A DNA stretch of 64,000 nt from Hoplostethus atlanticus (GCA_034670405.1 JAXDDX010000003.1:5017001-5081000); one strand, 5' to 3'. Counted from the first letter of the stretch, positions 50,575-64,000 are shown. Made by a program: numbers and translations. Notes: generated from the letters alone by a model not told the origin.

Positions 50575-51755
50575 ACCAAACAGAGGCCAGACAGGCCAGT
50601 GTGACGGGGCACCATTGTCACGAAGCCATTAAGAGGCAAGGTCAAGTTACAGCCTCCACTATCACTGGAGTGTGAGTGTGTGGCGATAATATGACATGTA
50701 CTGTAATCAAGGCCCTCAACAACTAAACATCAGTCCATCTACGTGCTACATTTTTCACTCTCTACATGATGACGATTTAGGTTTTATTCTTACTTTTGCA
50801 GCAACTGTAGAATTTCAGTAATTTCCTTCCAAACTGATAGCCACCACTTGAAAAAGAGACACTCTACTTTTGTTCATTTTAATGGATTTTATAGAAGGGA
50901 TCCTCTGTTTTTTAGGGTTGTTTTTTTAGAGATTGTCTATTAAATGATGAACTGCAGGTGATTCCCCCACCCCCTAAAAACATGTATAGCGTTTTAGATA
51001 GTAGTTTTTGCACTCACATTTGTGTTGATTCATATTTTCCACTAGATGTCAGTAGCAGACTTTAAAAAGCTTGAACAAAAAATATGTTTCTCCAGCAGGT
51101 GTCTTCACTGTCGGGTAAAGGCCAGAACCTTGATTTGTCAACTAATTTTGGGTGTGAATGTAAGGTCAAGGTTAAAAAGGTGTTTCTTCTTTTTGATAAT
51201 GAAATCAAGTTTGAAAATGTGAAAAACTGCAAACACATCTATCGTGTGCTAGGTTGTTTTTGGTAGGAGTAGGAGGACTCGATGTATGGCCTTCAAATTA
51301 AACTGGCTTGCACATTGGCTACTGCACAACAACCCAAATCATTCTGGAAGTAGTCATGCAGCTATTTTTTTCACCTGGCACAGATTACAATGAACAGCTT
51401 GTCAGAGGCAGCTGCTTGGCTTTCTATAGGCACTGTAATCAGCATACATTTCATCAAGAGGCTGTGATTTAAACGAAGAAACAAATCTTACTGCCTCAAA
51501 TGTCTTGCTACCACTAACAACAGCAGCACAGCTGAGACTGGGGAATGCTGCTGTTTGGGGTTAGATTAGATTTATACAGCTTTCAGATTGCTCTCACGCA
51601 GGTGTACTGAATGAAAGACGTGTTGGCAAAATATTGTATTCAGCATTACTGTTGTCACATTTTCTGATGTCCCTTTCAATAAACTCTGGCTTAACTGAAT
51701 GGGCTGACAATGTTTCACTTTGAAATAGCGTTATTCCATACTACTTTGTTTGTAA
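50575..51755. other. intergenic sequence upstream of fbxo40
   Basis: Presumably holds the fbxo40 5' non-coding exon and promoter, which I could not delimit. E-box CAGGTG words occur (for example near 50956 and 51600). No other gene seen. Confidence 0.4.
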
Positions 51756-53239
51756 CAAGGGTGGAAGTTACAATTTATTTACACTCTAGTTACTGTGAGT
51801 AAGTAGCTTTATAGTGTACTTGTACTTTTTTTACATATTTTGTGAAGTGAGTAATTTTACTTTTACTTAAGTATGTTTTGACTTAAGTATTTTACTTCAC
51901 TACATTTTAAATCACAGAGCGTACAAATGCTGTAGGCTCTCCTCCATTAGCATTGCATCAGAAACTTGGCAGAAATTGTATTTTTACCAAACCTACACAA
52001 GCATGAGGAGGAAATATTATGTTAACTAACTGTAAAATGAAATGCCCAAATGTATATATTGTTTTCCTTAACATTAACCCAAAAGCCGTCCATCCTGCTA
52101 TAGTATTATTGATTTGTGTTAGCTTGGTTGTTGCTAGCTAGTTCACATAGTCTTGCTAGCTAACTGGTTAGCTGGTTACTTAAGTTGCTAGCTAACTGGT
52201 TAGCTAGTAGCCGAGGATTCATCAATATAACCTTTTAAAACTCATAAACAAACAAATATAGCATTTTCATTTTCATTTGTAGTATCACAGATCACTTAGG
52301 CCCTGTTTAGACTATGCATTAAGATCCGAATTGGGATATCCGATATCAAGTTCACACCTCTAGGTACGTCCATTTACACCTGGCATTAGAATGCGTCTGT
52401 GATCGTCTCGAGTGATTCGGATCTCACTTCCCCGCTCTATATGCAAATAAACACGTACATCATCATACCAGTTAGCCTGATAACATATCAATTACCAATC
52501 ATTCATTTGATCTCGCTATGAGAGACAGCGCGTTCTCTCACTAGCACCAACCACGGCGCAGAGAGTGAGAGAGAGAGCGAGCGAGGTCTACGGTCTTTAA
52601 ATGACGTTTTACGGTATAGGACATTATTTTATTAGTTTATTTTGTAATGTGTATGTATGTCGATCTTTTAAAAGACATGTTGAAATAAATATACCTATAC
52701 CAGTAGTCATGTCTCTCGTTGTATTGGTTTGCCCTCTTATGGACGTAATGCGCTGTTTTTAAAAAAAGGAATAATCGATAATCGTAATTTTGACAGCGCT
52801 GCCGCTTAAACAGAGGACGTCAGTTGAGTAGGCGGTCCTTCAATGCGACCCAGCACGCATCGCGTGCACACTGCTAGAAGAATGTGGTCATATCGGTTCT
52901 AGACCACCTCCGAATGTGGTCTGAGCGATGCGATATTAAATGCGATTTGGGTGCGTTTACACTAGTACTTAGAGGTGTGAACTTGATATCTGATATCCCA
53001 ATTCAGATCTTAATGCATAGTCTAAACAGGGCCTTAGGCACTATCATGCTATCATGCTATGCTATGCTATACTTTATTATTATTATTATTATTTTATTTT
53101 TTTAAAGTAACTCAGTAACTTTTACTCTAAGTACATTTTAATTGAGCTACTTTATTAAAATATAATTTTACACCAGTCATTTTACATAAATTAACAGCAT
53201 TTTGACTTGAGTAGGATATTTTAGTACTCTTCACCCCTG
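51756..53239. mobile_element. hAT-type non-autonomous element, interrupted
   Basis: The left end 'caagggtggaagttac' and right end 'cttcacccctg' (reverse complement CAGGGGTGAAG) are imperfect inverted repeats. The subterminal parts are full of 'gtaattttacttttactta' and 'agtaacttttactctaagta' words typical of a very common teleost hAT family. Flanking 8-mers (GTTTGTAA, GTAGGTAC) agree at only 5 of 8 positions, so the target duplication is decayed. It is split by the insertion at 52299-53033. Confidence 0.7.
52296..53036. mobile_element. PIF/Harbinger-type MITE nested in the hAT element
   Basis: TTA at 52296-52298 and 53034-53036 flank a 735-bp element. Its ends GGCCCTGTTTAGACTATGCA and the matching right end are exact inverted repeats, and pairing continues imperfectly for about 75 bp ('ttgggatatccgatatcaag', 'aagttcacacctcta'). 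A 3-bp TTA duplication fits the Harbinger group. It contains a GA-rich tract at about 52563-52585 and no transposase. Confidence 0.75.
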
Positions 53240-56200
53240 GTAGGTACATTGTATATTGGCATATTACCGATGCACAAGATCTGCGGTAACTAATGCTTAC
53301 TTGTTACTTAAAATAGTGGCTGTGACATCCTGTCACTGGAAAACGACAGAAACCGCATTTATCAAGACTCGTTTTAGCACACAGTTTGAACCTGGCAGCT
53401 CAAAAAGAGGATAATTACAGCTTGTCAATTTTCTGTACCAAGGATTTGAACAATTCTAAGGCTATGGGTTAATGATTCATGATTCATTCTAATCCCATGT
53501 TCTAAAATGTGACTGGACAACTTTAAATAGAGAAGGAAAAAGTGATTAACATCCAAGCCAACCTTAAAAAGGCAGTGAGCACACAGCAAGGGTAATATAA
53601 AGTATCATTATTGGATTCAAACCTTATGTTCAAAGTGTGCCTCAGTACACCAATATACAAAGTACAGTACTTCCTCAGATGTTTATACAAACACTGCATA
53701 CCATAAATCTCACCCAGTTCTCTTTGAGATTTTCCCTCATATTGCCGCTCATATTCTTTTATATCCATCTAGTCTCCCATCTAGTTTATTATCCCTATAT
53801 CAAATATAATAAGTCCCAAACCATAGAGATGCTGTGTGGAAAAATGCATTGCCGAATTTCCAAAGACTTTAGAAAGCTATGAAAATGTACATTATGAAGA
53901 TGAAAAAGTGCCAACCCCCAGAAAGCTGTGCTTGCTCAAATAGGCGTTTGGAATTTTAGGGTGATAAGCTAAAGACTATGTGTCCTTATCTCAACTCATT
54001 GCATTTTTTGGCAAGTGAAAACCATATAGTGAAAATCATAAATGGTCTTTTAACATTCAGAATGCCCTTGTAATGATGTCTAACTTTCAAGATCACTTCA
54101 ATGCTACTCAAAATCAATACGTTTTGTGCTATTTTGTATTTCTTGGAGGGAATATGGAGACTAAAAGGACTCATTCATAACCATCTCCATCACCTTCAAG
54201 GCACAAAAGCCTACATGACATGATGCTGCAAATGACCCCATACATGTAGGACGAGTCCTACAGTATATGCCCTTGGATGGGTGTGATACTGCTAGTCCCT
54301 TCTGGACCACATATTGTAACATATGGTCAGGAAAGGAGGTTTGTGGATACCCAAGTTCACACCCAGTTTTTTATACATAACCACTGGGCATGTTCTCCCC
54401 CCTCCATTTAATTAAGAGGGTGTCATACACATTTTCTTTTAAATTCCTTTTCAGTTCAAGCTCTTCCAGCCTCTTGCTGGACCTGATTGAGGAGAGGGAG
54501 ATGGCTTGCTAACCCTAACCAATGAACATGCAAATGTTTATGGGCATATCAATTTAGCTTCCAGCCTTTCTGAAGCCAATATTCTGCTTTTAATTACAAA
54601 GACTAATTAAAGCTACCTTGTAATGATGTCTTTATAGGTTCCTTCCAGGACAGGGTACTTTGTCTCATTTTGCAACATTAATGGAGAATACACTGAAGAA
54701 TGACAAAATCTCAAAATTGCAAATGATACATTTGACTCAACTTGTTTTCATAATGGTAGGAGCTAATAACTGCGGCAAGAATGAATACTGAGTAAAAGAA
54801 AAGTTGTCAGCACCCAAGTCATTTCACGCCCAAAAAACAGCCATAATAAATGATAGATCATATAAAATTCATGAAAGTAGTAAAACAGCTTGATGTAGAC
54901 AAGCTAAATAATAAAGTGCCACTGAAGCCATTCATCAGTTCTGTGTCTTGTCCCTGTGGGAGAATCTAAATGCATTGCTCTGCAGAGGTCTAATCGTAGA
55001 AATGACAAATAAAACATAAAAATTGTGGGCGTGGCTAGACCTCCACAAGGTTTGTCTTACTGGTGGTCCATATGGAGTGGTTTGCATGAGGGTGTGTGTG
55101 TGTGTGTGTGTGTGCGTGCGTGTGCTAGCACTGAGATGAAATATGGGGGGAAACCTGTTGAATATTTGTGTTTTACGGTATTTTTTTGTTTGGTTGGTTA
55201 AATGGGTGGGCATGGTTAGTTATGGGTACATTCTTATTTGGTGACATTAGACTGTTATGTGGTATGGCACTATTGCAGTTATGTCACAAATACCCTGGCA
55301 ACCACAGTATACACATAATCCCTAAATATATAACAACCAAACTAAAAAAGAGAGATACCTGAAAAAGATTGTTGTAGCGTGGCTGTAGATCCATTGAGTA
55401 ACGTTTTAAGTAAAAGTGAATTGTCTGATGAGGTAGATTTGTTTCCAAATGTAGGTTACTGTGTCGTATCGTTAGCTCTAGTCTCTACCTCAAAGCATTA
55501 CAACTAGTAGCTTGTTAAGAGCTTCGTTAGGTAACTAGCTAGGTAACTGCTAATACTAGCTTCCACTAGATAGCTAGTGTGCAAATCAGGCATGTTTACA
55601 ATAAGACAGTGATGTTTAGCTGTTTAACGGCATATCACTGTTTAACGGTGATATGCTAGCTAGGTAAAACATGATCACATTTATCAAGTGGCAAAATGAT
55701 CAATTCCCAGTAAAAAACAGCACAGCAATTAACCATGTCTACTAAATTCTGTTGTGTGTTTAGAAACACAATCAGTGGGCTCATATTATATGGTGATTCT
55801 AACATGCACAGACTGCTGCCATCTGTTAACTGGCCAACAGGCTTTATTTTTCCTGAATTTCTGATGTATATTATTGTAGGTGTGTGTATTTTGTATGCAG
55901 ATCATTCTTCGTCACCAGGTTCCAACTTATCGTCTCTCAGTTCCTGTTGCTCGCCTGTAGTAATGTATAATTTTATCTGGGATTGACAAAAAAAAGCAGC
56001 AGAATGCCACACAACAGACATTGATAAAGATAATTTCTTCTCTGGTGTTGGACCTAAAATAGTCTCTGTGTGTTTCTGCTGTTGTGGGTCTGGATGATAA
56101 GGAGCAGACACTGATAAGAGACCTCAACGGAACCACGGGATATCACTCCATGGCTAACCTTGTACTACTTTCCCACCAAGTTTAGTAATGCAATGTGTGT

Positions 56201-57730
56201 GGCGTGAGTGTGTGTGTGTGCATATGTGTGCTTGCTCATATATACATGTTTTGATATTATTGTATTGGAAGGACAAATTATTAATATCTTGCATTTGTAG
56301 CATTGTTGTGCTGGTTGCAGCTGTGACTATAGACATTGGTGAGCTAGCTAAATACACCAATTAAATATCTAATCGATGCAGCTCATCATTTTACCTGATC
56401 TGACATATGGATCTGTGTTGACTTTACAAGCTAGAATGGGAAGGAAGGAAGGAAGGAAATGAACAGAAGAAAATGAAACAAACAAGTACAGATGAAATTG
56501 AAAAAGACATGCTTTAATGCCTTTAATGGGTGACTAATGATATTGATTCAATCTAATTGCAAATACAGGACTAATGGCCCTTCTGCAGACAATAGAGATC
56601 CACTGAATCAGAAACAGTGAAGTGGAGAACAAAAGATAGCTGGGTTAGTGCCACATGCAAACAAGGCCTTTATCTACATCTGTATCCACACGTGTAACTC
56701 TTGCCTAAAAAAATATTCAAGATCTTGAGAATTTGTCTCAGCCAGTAAGTTTGATGCTCATCGGGTCGATTCAATTTTGTTACATACAATGCATGCAGAA
56801 TAAATAACATGGTGGGCTTATCAAATTATGTACAAGTATTGCAAAGACCTACAGCAAAGATAGCGTCACTCCTTTTTAAACTCAAAACACCACAGTCAGG
56901 ATATCCTCGATTAAACCCCAGGGATCAGGAGTGTATGAAACATCCCGCTGCGGTTCTCCAATTACTGCCAACATGTTTACCCCTGAATTGGTCTAAGTTT
57001 TCACAGCATGCCCTCTCAATGTCGGTCTCACAGAACTGATGCCTACAGCTCCTCTCCAAACGGGGGCGTGGCTCAGCCACACAACTCCGGGGGAACTGCC
57101 ACTCTCATGCTCCATTAGCCGCTGCGTCCCCAGTGGATGAAGAAAAATGTATTCACTACTGAGATACTCCTACCGCAGACATCTAAATAGCAATCATTTG
57201 TCCTTTCTGCTGCGTCCCCAGTGCTGTGGATGACCTCATGGCTGGAAGCACACTTGTGGTTAAATCACTGGAGGAGAAACTAAGTTTATAATCACAGCAT
57301 GTGAGGATCAGAATGACAGTATTACTCTTTGAAGATTAATGGTGTGTTATTTCATCCATACATCACTGACTGAAACCGTGCATCACTTCAACACATTTTC
57401 TGAACCAACTAATTTTTTTTACAGCAAACAAAGCAATGCAGCCACTCACAGAAATGCAGTTGTGTTTTGAAGGATTTGCTGCAGGAGGCAGGATGATGGC
57501 ATTAGGTATCAGTGACTATGTAGATGTAGAAATAGCCCCATAAAACCCTGTGGATTAGCCATGGCTGAATCCAGAGGGAAATCATGGAGTTGTCTCTGTC
57601 AGACAGCCAACCCTGTAGTTCTAAATGGGATGAATCAGAGAGTAAACGCTCAGGTCACTGCTGCAATATTGATTACCAATGGAAGATGTCTGATTCTCTT
57701 TCTCAAGTCTCACTCTTTCACCCTCCACCT
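53240..57730. other. intergenic sequence with simple repeats
   Basis: No gene seen. GT array at 55092-55124, GGAA array at about 56437-56458, and short GT runs near 56206-56220. A 9-bp perfect stem (gcatatcac/gtgatatgc) with a 9-nt loop lies at 55630-55656 and has no known role. Confidence 0.45.
55357..55510 (+). repeat. dispersed repeat shared with 12866-13010
   Basis: 'cctgaaaaagattgttgtag', 'gctgtagatccattgagtaa' and 'gcattacaactagtag' appear in the same order and strand as at 12866-13010. Family unknown. Confidence 0.7.
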
Positions 57731-57732
57731 TC

Positions 57733-57752
57733 ACACACACACACACACACAC
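57733..57752. repeat. (CA)n microsatellite
   Basis: Short perfect CA array. Confidence 0.9.
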
Positions 57753-57779
57753 ATAAAAACACGAGCAAGCAGTTGCAGA

Positions 57780-58060
57780 TTTCTCAATACCTGCAATAAA
57801 TTGTAATCAGTAACAAATTCCACTGGAATACTCAAACTCAATAATCTGATTATATTATTATTTTCAGTTACTTTTGGATTACTGGACTGAATGTATATTA
57901 TAACTACGTTAATGTTTCTAGTCTCACAATCCAGATGCCCTTTCCCTTCCATCTTGTTTCAAACGTATCTGTAATATGATTACTGGATGTGTTCTTCTTC
58001 TTAACTGTAACAGATTACAGTTACTGTGCTTTAGAATTGGATTACTGTAATCTCAATAGC
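57780..58060. mobile_element. hAT-like repeat, further copy
   Basis: 'attgtaatcagtaacaaatt', 'cagttacttttggattactg' and 'gtaacagattacagttactg' relate it to the copies in the ttc36 and fbxo40 introns. The ends are not clear. Confidence 0.5.
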
Positions 58061-61000
58061 GAATCTGCCCAGCACACAACAACACACATACAGCAGACAT
58101 GCAGTCTTCGTTTTTACTCAAAGAAAAGCTATACATTGTCTTATGTAACATGAATCGATTTTCTATGAAAATCCATGTGACGCTGTGTTCTTAGTCTGAA
58201 TTTGGTGTGTTCAAGGACGCTGTACAAATGGGTTAAAACATAAATGGTGCATACATCAATTGCTTTCATAGATTCAGTTCCAATTTACAGTGGAAATGCA
58301 TTTCAATGGGCATATTTTCAACATACAGTATCATTCAGACACGGCAGACATTATTTCGAAAGGCTTGGTTGGGTGTTTATTGAAGTCCTGACCCCCATCC
58401 TCCGCTCATTAAATTGATTCATGGATTCAATAAGTGGGGCACAGGCAGCAGGTGTGCATGTTGGTGTGCACACAAGGCTCACAGGCATCCATCACCCTGA
58501 TCAGGTATCTTCAAGTCCAACTCCATCTAACACTCTCACAAGACCCCTGCAGATGTTGCTGGCTTGCAGCCCATTTGAACCCACCATCTATGCGCACACA
58601 TATACATGTATTAGCAGACATGCACACACACACACACACACACACAGATACATACACACACACACAAACGGACAGACATCTTCAGGCACCCACTGTTTCA
58701 GCTTGGCCTCATTCAGGCCAAATGGCAATTGGGGTTAAACTGTCTTTGGAAAAGAAACTGTTCATGTTGCACTAGACATTAAATGCCCCACAACTAAAAC
58801 AGAAAATGTGACTGCAGATATTTTTTACATCCTTCAATTGATTTATACAAGCAAAAACGAGAACGCAACAATTAAGTGAGTTTTTAATGTGTAGTGAAGC
58901 TGAAAAGGGTTAGCTTAAATTAGTAATATGTGCAATGGGAGTACAACAGACATGTGAATTAAGACAGATTGTTTAATGCTGTCTAATTTAATCCCTGTAC
59001 CCGTGGACAATTTTATCTGCGTTCATAAACACTTCCCGTTGTCTCTCATATTGAAAAATAATAAAGAAACGTTTATACGCTGGCATAAAGATGTAATCCA
59101 TATAGAATGAATTTGAAAGAGCTGAAAAGTCCACCTTGACAGTAGCTAGCATGATGTTCTCTGAGGCATTTATACCTGAACCAGTGCATCTTCCCATGCT
59201 GGTTTACTACCAAAACAAAAAATATAAATATTCGAGCAAAACTTGATTTTGGCTCATTAGCTTTACAAAATTTCACATTTTGCTTGTGCCATCTGTTTCC
59301 ACCTCCTTCCTACTGTCTACAGCAATCTGTGGGATGTGACCATACATGTCATTGTCCTCAAAACAATGTCATCATCATCTCATTGCGCCCTAACCCTTGC
59401 AAAAAAAAGAAATAGAGGCGAAAGTCAATGCAGTCAATGGAAAGAGGCATGTGCTTGTGCTTAGCTAAATGAAGAGTGGGGTTGGTCCGCTGGTGGCAGC
59501 CCCGCAGGACGTGACTGCCTTCCAGACATCACTCAAGGAAAAAACACCGATTGGAGCCTTGGTTCTCTGGTTTCTTGGTTTGTGAGAAAGCTGTGTTATA
59601 AAAATTGGACTATCGTTCGACAAAGGAACATAAATGAGTTCTTAAAATGAGTGGTATTCCTAAGAAAGTCGGCTTGTGCCAAACGTGTGACTATATTAAA
59701 TATGTACTGTATATGATATAAAATGGTTTTATGAAAGCATTATATTTGACAGGACAATCGCATGCATTTTCTGTTCATAATGTTTTTCTTTGGCATGATT
59801 GAAACTACATGGTACCCTTGAAATACTACAGAATGAATGCCGAATATTGAACATTGGATTTATTGACACGGCAAGCTTACTGCATGATTGTTGTATCAAG
59901 CTTAATGTATAATAACTGTATTTGTTATTGTGGCTATTGTAATAACTGTATACTGAGCACACAAGCTATTTGTTAGGCAGTTTCTGTACAAGGATTTCCT
60001 TGAAAGTAATTGTAGTAATTCTGAGAGCATTTTCATTCACTTTCCCCACCCATTCTGGTAACTCTGAATACTTACTTGAATACTTATTTGTTCTTTTACT
60101 GTGTTGCAAATAGTAAAACTGTTTTTAAGATACATATTATACATGAACAAGATCTATGTGTATTTGACGAGGAAGAGGTAGTGGTTTGCTCATCATTCTT
60201 TCCATTAACACCACTTGATGTCTTTTTGAGAAGAGATAATTTTCTTTTCATTAAGGTGTTTATACTTAATGGTGCTATAAGTGCAGAAGTGAATGAGGAG
60301 AAAAATGTACTAATAAATTAACTTAAGAAGTTCAGTCTCCATGATGGTAGCCAACAGGACAAGAGCTGTTTGTCATGCTGATGGATTATAATTACCAATT
60401 ATTAGACACCATAAAGGTTATCTGGTTTATGTCTATTTCCGTTGCACAAAGAAACTGCACGTATGCATGTTTCACTAATTATAGCATGTACATAATGTCA
60501 TGTTGCATAAAAAATTGGTTTTCATACTTTGATGTTCTGAAGTGGTTTCTATGGTTTCATAGTGAAATAGACAAGTACAAAAAAAATGATTGTAGAAAGC
60601 CAGTAGGAAAGTCTTCACTTTAGCTAATGAATTTTTTCACTTGAAAGACAGTTTGATATTAAAGTGTGTTTGAAGCGTGTAATTAACAAAACTTTTCCAT
60701 ATATCACATTTTTAACACCATGTTTTATTCAACAAAGTTCTTGACAGCTAAGCGAGGAGAACTTTTAGATGTTCTATCAATATTCATGTACTGTATATTC
60801 CAATATGGCTGTACCATATATTGCAATACCATATGGCTGTATGGTACAAATAAATACATCCTGGATGTTATGAATGTGACAATTTCAACTATAATTTATG
60901 AAAATGTATGAAAGTTACAAATTAATTCCCAAATTCATATGATGAATTTGGAATCATCAACATGATGTTTTAAAATCTAATCCCTTTACATAAATAGATG

Positions 61001-62535
61001 ATCAGATGAATAAGACTTCAAAAGCTTATATCCAAATGAGAAAATGATTATTCAGCAGTCCATATCTTTAAAAAAGCATACAAATTAAAATAAGTGTGTT
61101 AAAAGGTTGGCCCTTTGCCTCAATTACCTCATTCCTCATCCCTGCAACTGTAACATAAATGTCTATATGACCATTATGGTTATTGATGGCTTTGATGGGG
61201 GTCATTATACATGCTGTGGGCAGCATATGCTCTTTCAGTGCTCTCGAAAGTCTAGTGGGGTTTAGAGGACTCCCAGAAGGACGCGTGTCTAGACCTCCGA
61301 TGTTTACACAAACCAATTATGTGCTTCTATTCTCATAGCAATTGCCAAGCATGTGCAATTGTATGTGTATTTTCAGTCAATATCTAAATAGTGTTTTGCT
61401 CGTTATGAAGGTGCTTGATTCATTGAATTGAACTGTGCACAAAGAGGCTGTGGACTATCAATGGAGTGCCCATGGGCAACAGAATTGTGAAATCAGTAAT
61501 TAGATTGTGTATAACAGACAGCATGAAGTAAAATGATGCTGTTTTCGTGTACAGCATAAAGCTATATTTAAAATGAGTATGTTTTTGAAAAACGTGATCA
61601 CAAGCATGCCTTGTCTTGTTCATGTCATGCATTAACGTTACACTCCAGAGAGTGGAAAAAATCTTATGTGGGATACCATTACTTCACTGTAACATCCCTA
61701 TGGGTAAAGACCTCGCTGTCACTGCTAATGGCATCTTGCTCACTTCATCTTAGATATCTAGCGAATGACATGTCTGTGAATCTTTGCAGTATATTCCTCA
61801 GAAAGAACAATAATAATAGCAATCATCATTATCATATACATTAACATTACCTGTATAAAGAATCTTAAAAAACGCCCTCCAAACTGGGATTTAGTTGAAA
61901 CGTGGAAACAAGAATGTGTCATGAAACCTCTCATTTATTACTGCATAATGTGTCTGCCTACTTTCACGGTTTCTGATTTTCATATACTTGTTCCATGGGG
62001 GAAAAAAAAAACAACTGGCAATTTCAAGCTACATTTATCACCACTGACTTAAAATAGCTGTGATGTTGTCATTTGTGAGTGCTGTTTAAGAGGGATTTGC
62101 TGATGTGCCCCGAGCATCTGTTTTGGCGTTCTTTCTGAACAATCGCTTTTCCTTTGATTTAGACGTCAAAGGTGAGAGATCCACTGCAGACGAATGGATA
62201 GAGCTACAGTGAAGATTGGAGGGGTATTTCAATCTGAAGTCCAAGAGGGAAAAGGCAAACCTGGTCCAAAAGTTTTGGAATAATGTGCTTTCCTATTACA
62301 GTGTGAGCCACATGCAGCTGTTGTTTTAGTATACATTTATTCATAGGCCTCCTTACAGAAACATAGGCTTTGTGAAATAAAGCAGTTTTGGGGATTTCAT
62401 TCACTTGTACCCACAACCCAAGGACACCAGCTTGATTTATTTTGTTTTTCCTTAAATTAAAAAAAAAGGTTATGATTTTTAGCTGGAATACACAGCAGTG
62501 AAATATTTCTCAGGAATATTTTTCAGCACGAATAG
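58061..62535. other. intergenic sequence with CA arrays
   Basis: CA arrays at about 58621-58645 and 58655-58668. Two partly repeated 'atatggctgta' words at 60804-60845 form an imperfect palindrome. No exon, RNA gene or transposon with recognisable ends. Confidence 0.45.
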
Positions 62536-62539
62536 ACAA

Positions 62540-64000
62540 TCAGAAAATACAATCACTTTAATTGCCAAGTACAAAGAATTTGTCTTGGCGACATTGGCTT
62601 AGACGCATGTTGAGAGTTTCACAGCACAGACTGACACACATGGTGCAAGGACATTAGGAAAGCAAATCCAACGGACTTACTGTAGACATACTATAGGCAG
62701 TATATAGACTATATATGTGATGTATTTATATACATTCAGTGTTCTGTAGTGTGTATTTCAGCAGTCATGTAGCATGGTTGCTGGAGCAAGTAGTGACAGA
62801 CCAATAATGCATCAATCCACAGGTTATCCAAATAGAATGGGATGCAGGATGCATGAAGCACATTTTTGAGCATTAGTAGGCCTTAATTTGTGTGTCTTAA
62901 AAGTGTCATGTGCCAGGTATGGAGTACAAAGGGTTATGCAGACATTGTAGTAGTGCAAGATTATGCACTACAAATTGCTTGGGTAACAGTAAGTAGTAAG
63001 GTTTACCAAGATTTCTATTGGGAGGAGAAACCCAGAGGGCTTGAGTCTTAGGTTGACTGGCTAAATAGGGTGACAGCTCTTGGGGAGAAGCTGTCAATGT
63101 GATGGGTAGTCTTGGATTTAATGGACTGGTATCATCTCCCAGAGACAGGGGAAGTCTTTGGAACAGATGGTTATTTTGGTGGCCAGGTTCAGTGGCAAGC
63201 CTTGCTGCAATTTCCTTCACCCTGGCATCATGCAGTTCCTTGATAGACAGCAGCTGACAGCCATTGACCTGCTCGACAGTGTGGGCAATATGCTGGAGTT
63301 TGTCCTTGGAGCTGGAGTAGGCAGAACAATAATAGACTATGTTGGAAGATGTGAGGATACTTTTGATTATGCTCTACAGATATGGACCAGGATTGGCAGA
63401 TGTTTAACTTCATCTTGTGCACCCTCTTGACTAGGCAGGAGATGTTCTTGTCCCATTTGAGGTTGTCGCTGATGGTGATCCCAGGAATTTGAATGACTCA
63501 GCTTGGTTAAGCTGTTGATTTTCAGAGATAAATGAGGAGGTAGCCTCCACTGAAAGTCATCCTCACAGCACAGCGCTCCATGACACAACATGGGCTACCT
63601 CACACCTGTAAATGGACTCACCCTTGTGAGTTTGAGGCCCATCAGAGTGGTGTCTTCTGCAAATCTGAGCAGTTTGATGGGGTGTGGCTGGAGGTATGAT
63701 CATGGATATACAGAGAGTAGAGCAAGGGGCTAGAGCAGACATTCCTGTGGTGAGGAGGTCTAACAGGCAGGGTTCCAGCTGACCAACTTCCTATCCACCA
63801 GCAGATTAAGAGGGAGCAGTTCCGGGATGATGGAGGTGAATATGGCACTCAAGTCAATAAATATGATTCACATGAAGGAGCTATGTGTGTCCAGGGTCCC
63901 ATGACAAAGTGCAGACTCGTGTTGAATGCATCATCCTTTGCCAATCTGTCCTGTTTACAAAGCATGGGTAGTCAAAGAGTAGGTCTGTGATGTTTTTGAA
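62540..64000 (-). mobile_element. degenerate LINE, 3' half, runs off the window
   Basis: Minus-strand translation, broken by stops and frameshifts, gives reverse transcriptase landmarks in order: FIDLSAIFTSIIPELL (near 63860), IKLLRFAEDTTLMGL (the FADD motif with Glu for Asp, near 63660), and LPPHLSLKINSLTKL. A decayed LKWDK...VKRAQDEVKHL region and an EIAARLATEPGHQNNHLFQRLP end follow near 63150. The 3' end at about 62540-62600 reads 'agacaaattctttgtacttg' on the minus strand, like other fish LINE tails. It is a dead copy. The clade is uncertain (CR1/Rex1 superfamily likely). Confidence 0.75.

Noticed and set aside
55630-55656. 9-bp stem with 9-nt loop as a microRNA or terminator
   Set aside because: The stem is too short for a microRNA precursor and the context is not bacterial. 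It is likely chance or repeat-derived.

Overview
The window looks like a teleost fish nuclear genome, probably a percomorph. It is AT-rich and mostly non-coding, carries many CA, CT, TAC and GGAA microsatellites, and is studded with fish-type LINE, SINE, hAT, piggyBac-like and Harbinger-like remnants. The only two protein-coding genes I can support are vertebrate genes with normal introns. No rRNA, functional tRNA, CRISPR array or operon was seen.

Layout. Positions 1-43,390 form a gene desert with repeats: a 284-bp hAT MITE with an 8-bp target duplication (5619-5902), a duplicated 250-bp dispersed repeat (6513 and 7672), a SINE with a CATTA array (10.7 kb), a small TTAA-flanked MITE (18.0 kb), a 774-bp inverted-repeat element built from XhoI-containing palindromes (24.0-24.7 kb), a LINE copy with internal deletion and a 16-bp target duplication (28.1 kb), a SINE (31.8 kb), an L2-type LINE on the minus strand between two TAC arrays (34.1-35.8 kb), and an L2-type 3' end on the plus strand (38.8-39.4 kb).

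The gene island lies at 43.4-50.6 kb. ttc36 (three exons, plus strand, 187 aa) and fbxo40 (three coding exons, minus strand, 689 aa) converge tail to tail. In fbxo40 the start codon stands alone on its exon, and the last intron is best read as a GC-AG intron. A young 499-bp TTAA-flanked MITE with 128-bp arms sits between the two 3' ends and carries the first canonical poly(A) signals seen downstream of fbxo40. Both genes have a copy of the same hAT-like repeat family in an intron.

From 50.6 to 64 kb the sequence is intergenic again. It holds a hAT-type element (51.8-53.2 kb) with a Harbinger-type MITE inserted inside it, further repeat copies, and from about 62.5 kb to the window end the 3' part of another decayed LINE on the minus strand.

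The two genes are not an obvious pathway pair. The TTC36 family is a liver/kidney Hsp70-binding TPR protein linked to tyrosine catabolism, and FBXO40 is a muscle SCF ubiquitin-ligase subunit. I did not find a convincing new molecular system. The most notable points are the GC-AG splice site, the MITE-supplied poly(A) signals, the nested transposons and the palindromic element at 24 kb.
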